From positions 56,926,096 through 56,990,095 of the forward strand of contig CANTUZ010000003.1 in assembly GCA_947846985.1 (NCBI GenBank): 64,000 nucleotides of DNA, written 5' to 3'. The stretch is from Fratercula arctica (lineage: Eukaryota; Chordata; Aves; Charadriiformes; Alcidae). A program made the translations under genes and the position numbers. Below the pieces are notes generated by a model. That model saw only the letters and a list, made by a program, of their open reading frames with translations. It had not been told where the DNA came from and searched no databases. Below, piece after piece: positions 12,601 to 24,600 of this stretch. The number at the start of each line of letters is the position of its first letter. The stretch's first letter is position 1.

Positions 12601-15600
12601 GGATTCTGTGGAGCTCGAAGCCGGGGAATCTTATTTCTGCGGCAAGGAGAGGAGGCTTCTGCTACCTTCCCAGTGCTTTTCCAGGCATGGAGGAGGGAGC
12701 CCCGGAGCAGGCAGAGGTTCCCCCCAGCTCGTTCCTCACCCTCCTTATTCCAAACCTTGCAACCAGCTGGCCCAAAAATGGGTTCATTTTCATCCATGAG
12801 CTGAGGTTCTTGTGTTTATTTGAGAGAGAGAGAGAGAGAGGGAGGGAGATATTTAATTAAACATCCTACAATAAAATTAAGGAAATGTAAATGCTGGGTG
12901 TTGCATATGAATAACACCGGGCTATGACTCATACCCATAAAAGTGAGGAATTTTTAAGGGCATGGATTGAAAACTGACCCATGAACCTAGAAGGTGGCTG
13001 AAAAAGGGAGACACGTCCTTGCTCAGACTGCTGTGTATGCACATAATTGTATATTGTATATCAAAATTGTAATAGGCCTGAGGCTGCCTTTCTTGCCATC
13101 TCTTTCAACCCACTGGAAAACTGGGTTAAGCCGAGAAGCGGAGATCGCTTCTCTGCTCATTGTGCTCCGATGTCTGTGTCGGACAATAGGTTAAAAACGT
13201 CTTGCTTTCTTGGATCTAAAGTTAATCTCACTGGAGCTGGTATGTTTTAGTCTGCCGTACCTTAGCTTCAAATTAGATGGTATATTCTTGAACATAGTTG
13301 TATCCCAGAAGTTTTTTATTTTATCTTAATTTTGCGGTATTAATTAAAAGGTTCAGAGTTTCTATGCTGGGAGGCTTTCGTAAACATTAATGAACTGGCT
13401 CAGCCTTTTACAAATCAGTTAATAAAACTGCACTGTAGCAGATGGGGGTTGTCTAGGCTCACATTATCCCCAATTTCTTAAATGCTTATCTGCTTTCTTG
13501 TGTCTAAATGATAAACTGTTTTGAGAAATCATAAACAATAAAATACTTTGATTAGGTCTGTGGGTAAGACAAGGAAGAGGAAGTTCAGAAGTGGTGCCCT
13601 TAATTTGCATTGGCAGAAACTAGATTTCATATGAAATTTTAAGAGAGAGCTTGTTGTTGTCTTGGATTATCTGAAAGGCTTTTGTTTGTACAAAAAAAAA
13701 AAGGGGGGGGGGGTGAAGAAAGAAAAACCTAAAACAAAAACCCCTCAGATGTATGTTTAATATTGTCCTGATTTGTTGACTGCAGAAGGAGTTAAAATTG
13801 CTATTTATATTTTCACTTTGGAAGGATAATGTTATTACCTTCAAATCTCAACATCACGTATAAACTGTATAGATCTGTGTGTTTATACAACCCTTATCCC
13901 CAAAATACCTGTTTGTACCCATAGCCATTTATTGGATTTTTACAAATTTCATTAATAAGCTTAACACCTTTGTGAGATACTAGTAGTTAAGCTTTCAAAA
14001 CAGATGGGAGAATGTAAGTCTCAGTTTCTGCTTTCATCGCTTCCAAAGCAGACGCAGTAGTCAGCTTTTTTCATTACTTAATAGTGTGGCATTTGAGTCA
14101 AGTATGCCTCTAAAGCTAAGCTAAAAATTTCCATCGATAGTGTCAGGCTAACTGCTCAGTTAGAAGAGATGAAAAACTATAAGGTAAGAAGCTTTGGAAG
14201 ACAGCAACAATGATTTTAAATAGTTCCCTTAAATCATTATGAGATTTGTAGCTGTACCTAACACTAGGAGGACATTGATGCTTTTATACATAGTTGAATG
14301 TGAGCGTGCACATAGCCTGAAAGAGAGAACTTGCTTAAATTTTCTTTATAGAGGAAGATTTTTGTTTCTTTATCTTTACTAGAAGTAGTGTTAAAGCAAT
14401 AAAAAGTACAAAAAGATCCCTGGAGTTTAGCAGTTGATATATATTTATTCGTTTAGTTTTCATTTTTATTTTTTCAAAGAATTTACCTCACACAGGTGAG
14501 AAATAAAGGGTTTATTTGTTTAAACCATTTATTTATCTGTAATTTTTTCAATAGATTTTTGATTCAGCTGGAGGACATGGATTTGCTGGTGTCCAGAATC
14601 CAGCCAACTCTGCTGAGGTAAGATATGCCTATCCTCATTCTGCACCATCTTGTTTTTAAATTCCTGAATATATTTCACTAAGTGTATGATAAGGCCGGTT
14701 CAGAAACCCCACCAGAGGTTCATAAAATGCAGTTAGTGTTGGATGGCAGGATTATAATTAGTCTAGTGAAACCACTTTAATGAAAGTTTCTGAACACGCA
14801 TGGTAGTCGTTTTTTTAAAAAAATAATAATAATTTAAAAAAAAATACACTGTCTGAGAGATTTGGAACTGAGCTTGTTTGAAAGCATCCTTCACAGTACA
14901 GCAAAACCCAAGGTGTATTTTTCCTCTTTGCCTACTTCAACAGAACCTGTTGAAGTATAAATGCAAAGTTGAAAGAACCTGTTTGAGTATAAAGGCAAAT
15001 AAAGTCTAATTAAAGCCAGTGGAGCATACCAGCAGAGAAGTGTGAGTTAATATATAGCTGGAGACTGCCCAAGTGAAGGAAGAGGAAGCGGCATCCCCTC
15101 GGCTTTGTTACCCGGTAAATAGCTGTGTCTTTTTCCTGCGTGTGCCCAGGGGGAGGAGAGCTGCTGCTGGCCCCTGCCTGGTGTGAGTTGTGATCCCTCA
15201 GCTCCTGCAGCCTCCCTGGGGATAACCTCGCTGTCCCCTGGTCTGGAAGCAAAGCGGGATGCTCCAAAATCCATAATCAAATACATTTAGGACCACTGAG
15301 CGTTGTCTTTGTGCTGTAGGGCTTACACAGACAGAATTCTTTTCCTCGGTAAGCTTGTGCAGGCTCCAAATAAAAAAATCAAATTAAGTCTTAGGCACAG
15401 GATTTCTGGACTTTGTTTTCTATATGGTATAGCTGGCTTTCTTTGGTGGCAATATGTGCCACACTCAAAGGGGTATTTGTCTTCCTGTCTACCCCCTGTC
15501 CCTTTTCCTCCTTTGTTCCCTGAACCAGATACTCCCCCAATGCAGTCTAAAACTTGAAAGGCTTTAAAAATCACACTACCGTACTGTTCCCTTTCAGCTG

Positions 15601-18600
15601 GGTTTGTGTACCAGGTATTAGACAAAAATTGAAAATCTACATTTAAAATGAAATATTGCTCTTGAAAATTATTAACTATAATGAAGAGCTGTAATGAATC
15701 TCATGAGGAAGGTTTGGGCAAAGTTCATAATTTCTCATAGGTTTTTCTGTTGTATTTTGTATCATTATTTTCTCATCAAGTGCATTCATTTAACGGCTAG
15801 GTAAGAAATAAGTATGTAATTATGCAGGAGTTATACCACTGAGAGAGGCATCTCCCACTGACAGCAGCTACTGCTGTTTTGCCTCCTGGAAGTATCTTCA
15901 CATTTTGTCTGTTCTTTGAAGGAGTATATTGAAACACCTGACTTCTCTTAGTTACTTGCTTGTTACGTCTGGGGGTGGGAAAGTGTTTAAACCAAATCAC
16001 TTTTCTCTTTTCAAAATAAATTATAACTGTGAGGGATTTCTGGGTGAAACGATCTCCTGTAGAGAACACTTACAAATTCCTCCAGAATGTACCATTGGGT
16101 GTGGTGTGCGGTGGCGTCCATTGCCCACCTCAGAGACAGTGAACACAATTCGTTCCTGTCCGGTGCTGTTAAAACACGGGAAGATTTGGTCCCTCCCAAA
16201 CCTGAGAAGAGGCAAAACTTCTTGGGTGCACCCCATGAATGTTTCTTCGGAAGGGCTGTGACACCAGTCCCTTGGTTTAGCGCCGACCCTCTCGGGTTGA
16301 GAGGTCGATGGTGCTGCCTTGTGCAATGGGGTCTGCTGTGGATCTCCTGTCCTGGGGAATAATCAGTGCATTTGCTCTTCCTGAACTCTTTTGAGGAGAC
16401 AGAGAAAGGTTTTGAAAGTGCCAAGGATCAAATGGAATGAAGTCCTCTCCCTTTGGTGCCATGTCGGGGCAGGGACAAGGTCTGGCTTCTTGGCCCAGCT
16501 CTTGCAACAAGGTTTATGTGTTCTCCACAACTCCTGGATAAAAGCAACCAGCTCCAAATTCGGGCAGTGGCTTGCAGCTCCGCTCCGCGGGTAGAGGGGA
16601 CTTGCGTGGGGGGAACGTCACTGCAGATTTTGGGCCAGGCTTTTACAAAGTTTAGCCAGGTTGTGCTTCAAGACTGAAAAAAAAGGGTTGTTTGTGACTT
16701 TTTTTTTTGTTTTCACCCCAACTTAGGGGAGCTCTTCCAGAGCTCTGAAGCAGAGCTCTGGAACTCAACCTTATTTCTAGAAAAATATTATTATTATTAT
16801 TATTATCTCAACCTTATTTCTAAAACCTTTTTGTTAATGGGAATTAAATATAGTGTGGGCATTTTTAAGATCCTGACATTTTGATGAGTCACACGACAAC
16901 TCAGAAGTGATTCATCATAACTCTGAAAACCGTTACTTTGGCATCAACTCAGTTTCACTGGCTGATTTCAAATGAAAAACAAAAACAGCATCAAAACTTT
17001 TATAAAATGCTACCTGAGGAGTGCAGTAAATGATGAATAGTGAGGTCTGCCAGGGAGGCTCTGTTTTCCCCGAAAAAGATGATAAAAACAGAGGCGAATA
17101 CTGGGAGCAAATTACGGAGTAACCTAGTGGTCCTGCAGCAGCCCTGTGGCACAACGTGTGACAGTCTGTAAATCCTGGCACCTATTTCTGGAAAATTGGA
17201 TGGGTTGTTATAACTATGTGGCAATGAATGAATGAGCTATTGTAGAATTAGTCACTGCAGGCATAACAGGAAAAAAAAAATCCCTCTTCATGTCAGATTT
17301 TCTGAGATGGAAAATGTGGATGAAGCAACAGTACCTTGACTGCAGTTAAGGAACAGAGTCATGTTTAATAACAGAGGCGAGTTTATCTCAAGGCATTTGC
17401 CTGAGCACCAGTGTACGTGGCAAGGAAAGGGAAGTATCTCACATTGGCTGCAGAACTTTCTGTCCTGTCTTAAAAGCTTCTGGAAAAGTGGTGGCCTTAA
17501 ACCTGTTTCTCATCACCTTCATCCTCTGTGTTTCCAGCTGTGGTTTTTTTTTCATCTCTGGCAATAGCGAGATTTATTTCAATTGCACAGATTTGAAGAA
17601 CTACTGTTGCAGTGCAATAAACCATTGGGGTAGTTACAAACCTCTGAGCTGCTGGGAGCATCTCCCTCGCTGGGGCAATGTCGCTTTGATTTTCCCTGAA
17701 GGAAGCCGCTGGAGAATTCAATCTAACTCATTCCTGCTCAGCTCTTGCAGCCGGCCTGCATTGCCCTGTCTCCTTTCTGTTATTTACACCGTGGAAGGAG
17801 GTCAGCGTTTATTCCCAGGCACTTGGTTTAGTGCTTTCTGAGAGGACCACGCTCCTATGGGAATGACCTTCTTCAACAACACCAGTGTTATGAGCAGTCT
17901 GGAACCATGGCCACTGAGGTGAAACTTCACCTGGTGTAGATTTCATTGCTCCATTAATTGCGTAACAGTGTTCCTGTTAGGTATAGTAGTTGCTGGATTT
18001 TAGTAGGATTTCGATGGGCCTGTGTTAATTTATATTTCATTTTCAACCAGTTAAAAGGGACAGCTGAGCGAGAGGTGTAAGATTCGTGAATGCCATTAGT
18101 TCATTAGTATTACTCTGCCAAAACCAGAGTTACTCTGGCATCAAATTATTACTGTGCCGTACTCTGGGTCAGCAGCAACCTGAATTTCTTCATTGTTTAG
18201 TAATTACCTGAATAGGATTGCTTGCTACATCATTTTCACAGCCACAGTTGTTATTTGCAAAAACAAAATAATATTGGTCTCTCTGTTAATGCTGGTAGAT
18301 TGTTGTCAATAACTTTGCTGCCTGCAGCAAGGGAAGCAGTCCCTGTGCAGTGATTTTACGGCAGCTTTTAATTGCAGCGCACCCCTGGGCTTGTGTCCCT
18401 GCAGAGTCAGGAGGAAGAATTGCGTAATCAAGGACCTTTATACTGGCATCAAAACCCCCCAACCCAAACAAACAAACAAACAAAAATATAAAGAAAAAGA
18501 ATTAGGGGGGTAGGCACTCCTGAGAACAGATCAGGATATCTTAAGATACGTCTTGGGTGGCAGTTCTGCCACTTTACGAGGTTATTGTCCCTTTCCTTTG

Positions 18601-21600
18601 ACTGTAGGGGGAATTGAGGGACCCTATCTGCATAAACTTAAATGCCTTGATGTGAGTGTTTAAGTGACGTGCTGATTAGGCAAAGCCAAATATATGGGTG
18701 AAACTGCAAATTCTGAACGGCTCTCAGTGTTTTCCTTCTCCTTGGGTGGCTTCCTTTGTAACGTGTAGCCTGAGGTGCAGCACAGAAGAAAGTGTGAAAA
18801 TGAAGGGTGAGAAAACGACAGGGAATTTATTCAGGGTGGATGTTGTTATTTGATCCAGTGGAGTGGCTTTGGAAGAGGGTGAATGTGAAGCAAAATGGTA
18901 AGCAGGCAAATGCCCTGTGCTACCTGTGAAACAGTATGTTCTTAAACTGTAAATAGAATAGGAACATTTTATTCCTGCTTTAGTCTTTTATTACGTTATG
19001 GCAAGCCTTGCTCCACAGTGCTCTCTGCTGGAAGTTTACTAAATTATAATTTTTTGTCAAAATTGCAGTAATTCCAATTTTTTTGCATTTGTTAATTAAG
19101 TAAAATTGTAGTAGTCAGTTCTTCTTAAAAATTTATTCGCACTGTGATATAATATCAGGTGGCTACATATTTTCACTTTGAGTTAAATCAACAATTAATA
19201 GGAGATGAAGGCATGAAAGCCAATAATGGGAATGCAGAGGAAGTACAATCCTTTCTCAAGAAAATCAAGTCTTCGATAGTGAATAAGAGCTGGTAACAGA
19301 ACTTTGTCCCTCTCTTGCTGTGGGGAAATACACAGTACCGTGTTTAAATACATATCCACTGCAACCTGACAATGTAATTGTATTTTTGGGTTTCCTTGCA
19401 ATATCCACATATGTTGTACGTTTTCTCCCTTGTTTCCAGCAGCAAGTTGATGACTTTTTGAATGTCTACTGCTCAGTGCCAGAGAGCATCCAGAAGGAGA
19501 GTGCATGGGAGACACAAACGTATGTTCACTTCTGTGACGGCCAAGGAGTGGCCCTGACCCTCAAGCCAGAGCACAGGGTGGAAGATGTTTTGTCTTTGGC
19601 ATGCAAGGTACTAATTTTTCATGTATGATTGCACCTTGTTAATAACTGTAGACTTGAGAAGGAATCTAATATATCAGAGGATGTCTAAATAGCAAGAGCA
19701 TAACACCAGCATCTCCCTGCCACTGTGTTAAGGCACATTGCTCTGTTTCCTTTAGTTGTGTTATTTATGCATTGTAGCCAAGGTAGCAGGGTTGTGGAAA
19801 GGTTTTCAAGAAGCATTGCTTGAGACAGTGCACAGTGAATACTCAAAGAACGCTCAGGTGGTTTGCCCCGTAGTCAGCTCCTGAGAAATCTCAGCCCGTG
19901 TCCATTCTACGTTGTCACTGCAGTGGACTCAGTTCTGTGCAAGTTAATCGCAGAGGAGTAGCAGGGACTGGTGGAGTTAATGCCAGGAGATTAAGACATT
20001 TAAGACTGCTGTGACAAAGGCTATCCTACATGTTTGCTTCTTAAAGTACCCTTTTAAGCTTGTAATTAAATACCAGCTCTACTTGTGAATTTCAAAGAGT
20101 GCATTCCCTACTGAAAGTCAGTACCAGCAATTTGAGAGGAATTGCTATAGATCTTGGGACAGAAAACTGAGTCACAGGTTGAAGATAAAGTAGAAATACC
20201 AATTTTCACGACAGACAGAAGAGCAGCACCTCTAGAAAGTCTCAACATACCTAGCACCTTTGTCTCCACATGTGTCAGTGCTTGAATTTAGCTCTTAACT
20301 TCAAGGTTCAAGTCACTTAAATTATGCAGACAAGCTTTTTGGAAAAACTAACTTTTTAGTCCCAAGTCCTGTTTTCTGACAACTGGTAAATATAGTTTAT
20401 TTACTTCACAAGTAAAGGGGCAAAACAGGAGGAAAAAAAAAAAAAAGGAGGGCTGCTCTGTACAAACTCCAGCTGGAGTTCTGGGCAGAGGTTAGTTTGA
20501 ACTTTCAGGTGAGCTCATTCAACTGGCTTGAAGTTAATGAATTTTGAGGCTTCTAAGTGAACGAAAGGATCCAATTTAATGGCTCTTTGCACCTGGTAAT
20601 GTTGTAAACAAACAAAAAATTACTAAATTATACAAGTTTTTAAAAATCCAGGGTGAACTATAGTTTTAAAATCAAAATAAACACACTGATTTAGCCAAGT
20701 CACAATGCGTCTCTGAGAAGAAATGCATCACTGAGAAGAAATTATATTCTTGTTGCTTTTGCTGGTGGAGACTGAGTCCTGGATAAACAGTTTAATGCCT
20801 GACTTTACTTTTTAAAAATTCACCGTACCGTCAGGCTAAAGGGAGGGATTGTCTGAGACATTATTTGACCACCAGATGGCAAGGTAGAGCCGAAACATTT
20901 CGAAGTAGTTGGTGACGTGCAAGACCCCTGAAAGAGGAAATAAAATTTATAAACGTTAAATTAAGTTGAAAAGGAAATTCCTTACCTCTCTTACTCCATC
21001 ATTCCAAAATATTTGTAATTTTAAAGCTGACTTTTAATTTTCATTGTCAGTATCACATGAAAATTTAGTTTTAAATTATTTGATTTTTTTCTTAAATGTT
21101 TTTCTGTTTTATTTTTTCTTTCTATTCTGTGTGTAAAGCTTTTCATAAGCATTCTCTAATGCTGAATACTTTCTGCTCATCTATCCTGGTTCTTTTCCTT
21201 CTTACATTTTCATTCTGCTCTGGTGAGTGTAAGGAATCTTTCTTCTTAACAGAACATGTTTGAATGTTATGTGTATAAGGGTAAAGTTCAAAGGGGTTAT
21301 TGGTTTTTTTTCCCTTCACCGATGCTTTATGGGGTTTATACTTCCCTCATTTCTGTTTTCCATCTGAGGCTTTTGGATAGCACATACAGAAAAAAATGTG
21401 CATTTGAATACAATTGTTCAGGATACAGAACACATGCAACTCGTAAACTGTTACACATAATAAAATGTTAAGGTAATTACTAGTTACTCAGTGGATTTAG
21501 ATTTTGTAAGCTGCAGAGATGCGTTAAAGAGGTTAAATAACCCTCATTCCTCCTCTTCTAGAAACGTTGCTTCCTCCTCTTTTAGAAATGCTGCTGTATT

Positions 21601-24600
21601 AATATGCTAAAATGAAATGTTTTGTGTAGCAGTCTCACCAGCATCCTGATTTTCAGAGAGACTCCCATCAGGGGCTTGACACTTGCAGGCTAATATCCTT
21701 TGGGAATATTCCTGTTTCCCTTTGACTTCCTGTTGAGACAGGATTTTTGCTTTGACCTCACATGGTGAAAAAAAATAGGTGAAACTCTCTGATCGTAGAT
21801 CAAACCCAGCAATAAAAATAAAATCCAATAAAGGCAAACCCTTAGGGAACCTGCTTCCCATCCCCTCCCCTCTCCTAACAGCCCATACATGCATATACGT
21901 TTTCAACATTGGAAGAAAAAGTTGCCGAGCAGAATCGAGTCATTAAAAGTAGTCACAGAAAAAGACGGTTGTGAGTCTAAGTTCAAAAGGACAGAAAGCA
22001 GTTGTGATATCTTTGGAAACATATAGCAGTACTCAGTTAATCTGATAGCCAAGATATAGTGTTTATGAAAGGATTTGGGAGGGAAAATGGAAATTGCGCT
22101 TGAACCTTATCTTCTAAGCGATGCAGCTAGTTTTGTTTATGCTACAAAAATAGTTAGAAAATGACTTGTTGGGGATTGCTTTTGCATGATTTCTAAAGAG
22201 CTTTTTGTGTGTGTGTGTCACTTCTTTGTCTTTTGGGATTCTGGAAATAAATAACAAATTCCAAACCCCATTCTCTTTATTCCTTAGATGAAACAGCTGG
22301 AGCCAAGACACTATGGCCTACAACTCAGAAGACTGGTTGATGAAAATACTGAGTATTGTGCTCCTGAACCGTACGAATACATAGTAGACCAGGAAAGTGT
22401 GACTCCTTTTAGATAAAGCTCCGTGATGTCTGTAGCTACAGTTGAATTATCACCTACTCATATGTGTGATTTAGATCTAAAATAAGGTTTTAAAGCTGTT
22501 CCTGGTTTGCATTTTGCCATCCTCGTTCACACAGTCTATGCCCATGCAGACATTTGGGTGGCTAGACACTGCAAACACTCTCTTCAAGAACCATTTGAAG
22601 ATTTAAGTGGGGCTTCTGATACAAAAGTGAACTCTCAGTCTCTACTCCAGGATGGGTTTTCTATCTTCAATTTACTTGGCATTTAATCCCCCTGATACTG
22701 GTGACGCTTGCAGAGTAACAGAGTTATCTGTGTAAAGACAGCAAGTTTTGGCTCTTTATTGATGCAAACAATACTGTGCTTATTTCGCATGCTGTACCTT
22801 TGAGTTTTGATGCTTGCAATTTCATAGTTTGATGACTTCTGTTGTTTTTTTTTTTTCTAACAGGTGTATGATGAAATAGAAATTTGTCCATTAAGTGTTT
22901 ATCATGTTCATCTTACAAAGACTGAAAACATAAGTGATTTTGGTAAGCTCTCAGGAATTTTTCTTCTTCTTCTTCTTATTGCTTACTTTCTCTCTTCGTG
23001 ACTTTACTGTCTCTGAGAGCAGATACAGCCGTCCTTGATAGCTCATTGAGTCTGCAAAGGACTCGAGGCATTATAGCAAAGGCCCAAACTGGTTGTTTTA
23101 CACTGACAAGCACATTTCTTATGTTTGGGAAGGGTCCACTTTCCAATTCTGCTGGATTGGCCAAATAATTCAAGCGTGGAATTGTCAGAAGACAAATGTC
23201 CTTTGCCAGGATTAATACAATCAGTCTCAGTCAGGCCATGGGCAAGGTCTGCCCTTTTGTTTTTTGGTGGTGGGATCCTCTGTTGGCACAGTATCAACAG
23301 AGTGTCCTTTGATACAAATTCCGACAGGCTTTTATCCGTGGGAGGCCGTTATGCCTAGGAATAATTATATATCTTGCAAAGATACCTTTGTAAGGCAGCT
23401 CTGCTGTTCTTTAGTTGCAAGTCTGTTGGTTTATAAATTATTCCTTTCTGGGCTGTCTCACTCACTATTCTGTATGGTTTTGCTGCTTTATAGTTTGGGT
23501 TTCCAGTTTTTGGATCCGTTTAAAACGCCTCTATGTCTGAGGGACACACTGCAGAACTCTTACCATAACAATGGGCTGTGTTATTAAAATGTCATACGGA
23601 ACTGAGGTAGAAAATATTTTTTTGAAATGTAATTTGTTTTTTTTATGGCACAGCATGACATTTCCAGGAAGCTGAAAAATCCTATAACTTTACCAGGTTT
23701 CACAATGACTTGAGAAACAATGTGATAATTTCTCTATGCTCTGTGGGTGTGTTCTCACGAGAAGTATCCTCACTCTGGTTGCACAGAGTCTACTAAATAC
23801 ACAAAATAAAAGGAAAATGTTTCTGAGAAATTTTATTTGATTTAAACCTCTTTTGCTTCAGGCTTTGCTGTCACAGCACAAGTTGATGAAAATCAGCATC
23901 TCACCCGTATATTTGTAAGTGATGTTCTCCCTGATGGACTGGCATACAAGGAAGGTATTGTATCGTATTTATGTTTAATACTGTACTTCATTATCTTTTT
24001 AAAGTCCCAAAACATCAAGGAGCTTTCGTACTGCTTTCTGAAATGGTTCTTGGCTTTTACTGTTCATAGTTTTCTTTCCTGAAGACCATGGAAAGTATGT
24101 GATACTGGGAAAGATAATGTACACAAAGTACTGAATTATCCTTTCAATATAATGGGGAGAGTTCTTGTTTGCCCTTGGAGACAAAGACTGTGTTCAGCCA
24201 CCCAACCAAGTGCTTTAGCACAGAGGAACAGGCTGGAGAAAGAGTTCATCTCACACTGGGAAACCTCATGGGCTTGGTCAGTCTCCAGGACCTATCACTC
24301 CCACTTTTGCTGGCAATGAAAAGTATGAAAAGTAGCCTCCCTCCCCAAAACAATTTTCTGCATATGTTTCTGTGAGCGCCTTCTCTACTGCGCTGCTCAG
24401 AAACCATGCTTCTCTTCATCGGCACAGCAGGTTCACATGAGTTCTGCTCTCTGAAAAACAGAGAGACAAACCCAGAGAAATGGAGACGGTTTCATTTGCT
24501 ACCTGAGGGTAATGACCACTTGGTGGTTGTTGACCTTGAAAGGCAGCAGTTGCCACTGTTTAGATTTATACCAAAGCTGATGAAGACTCCATCCACTGTT

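Larger units (their letters stand above)
11002..14554 (+). other. TIAM2: TIAM2 intron, 3.55 kb
   Basis: Intron with a short CR1 3' fragment near 11256, a (GA)n microsatellite at 12822 and an A11-G11 homopolymer junction at 13692. A 157-codon open frame near 12326-12799 shows no family resemblance and is treated as chance. Confidence 0.85.
14618..19439 (+). other. TIAM2: TIAM2 intron, 4.8 kb
   Basis: Unique intronic sequence with small local duplications (period 32 at 14943-15006, period 43 at 16764-16822), an 11-bp-arm inverted repeat at 16737-16761, an ATT microsatellite and an AAAC tract near 18466. Open frames such as the 117- and 137-codon ones at 16.0-17.8 kb show no recognisable domain. 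Confidence 0.85.

Noticed and set aside
12326..12799. 157-codon plus-strand frame in an intron
   Set aside because: No recognisable domain; a longer-than-average chance frame in a locally GC-richer stretch.
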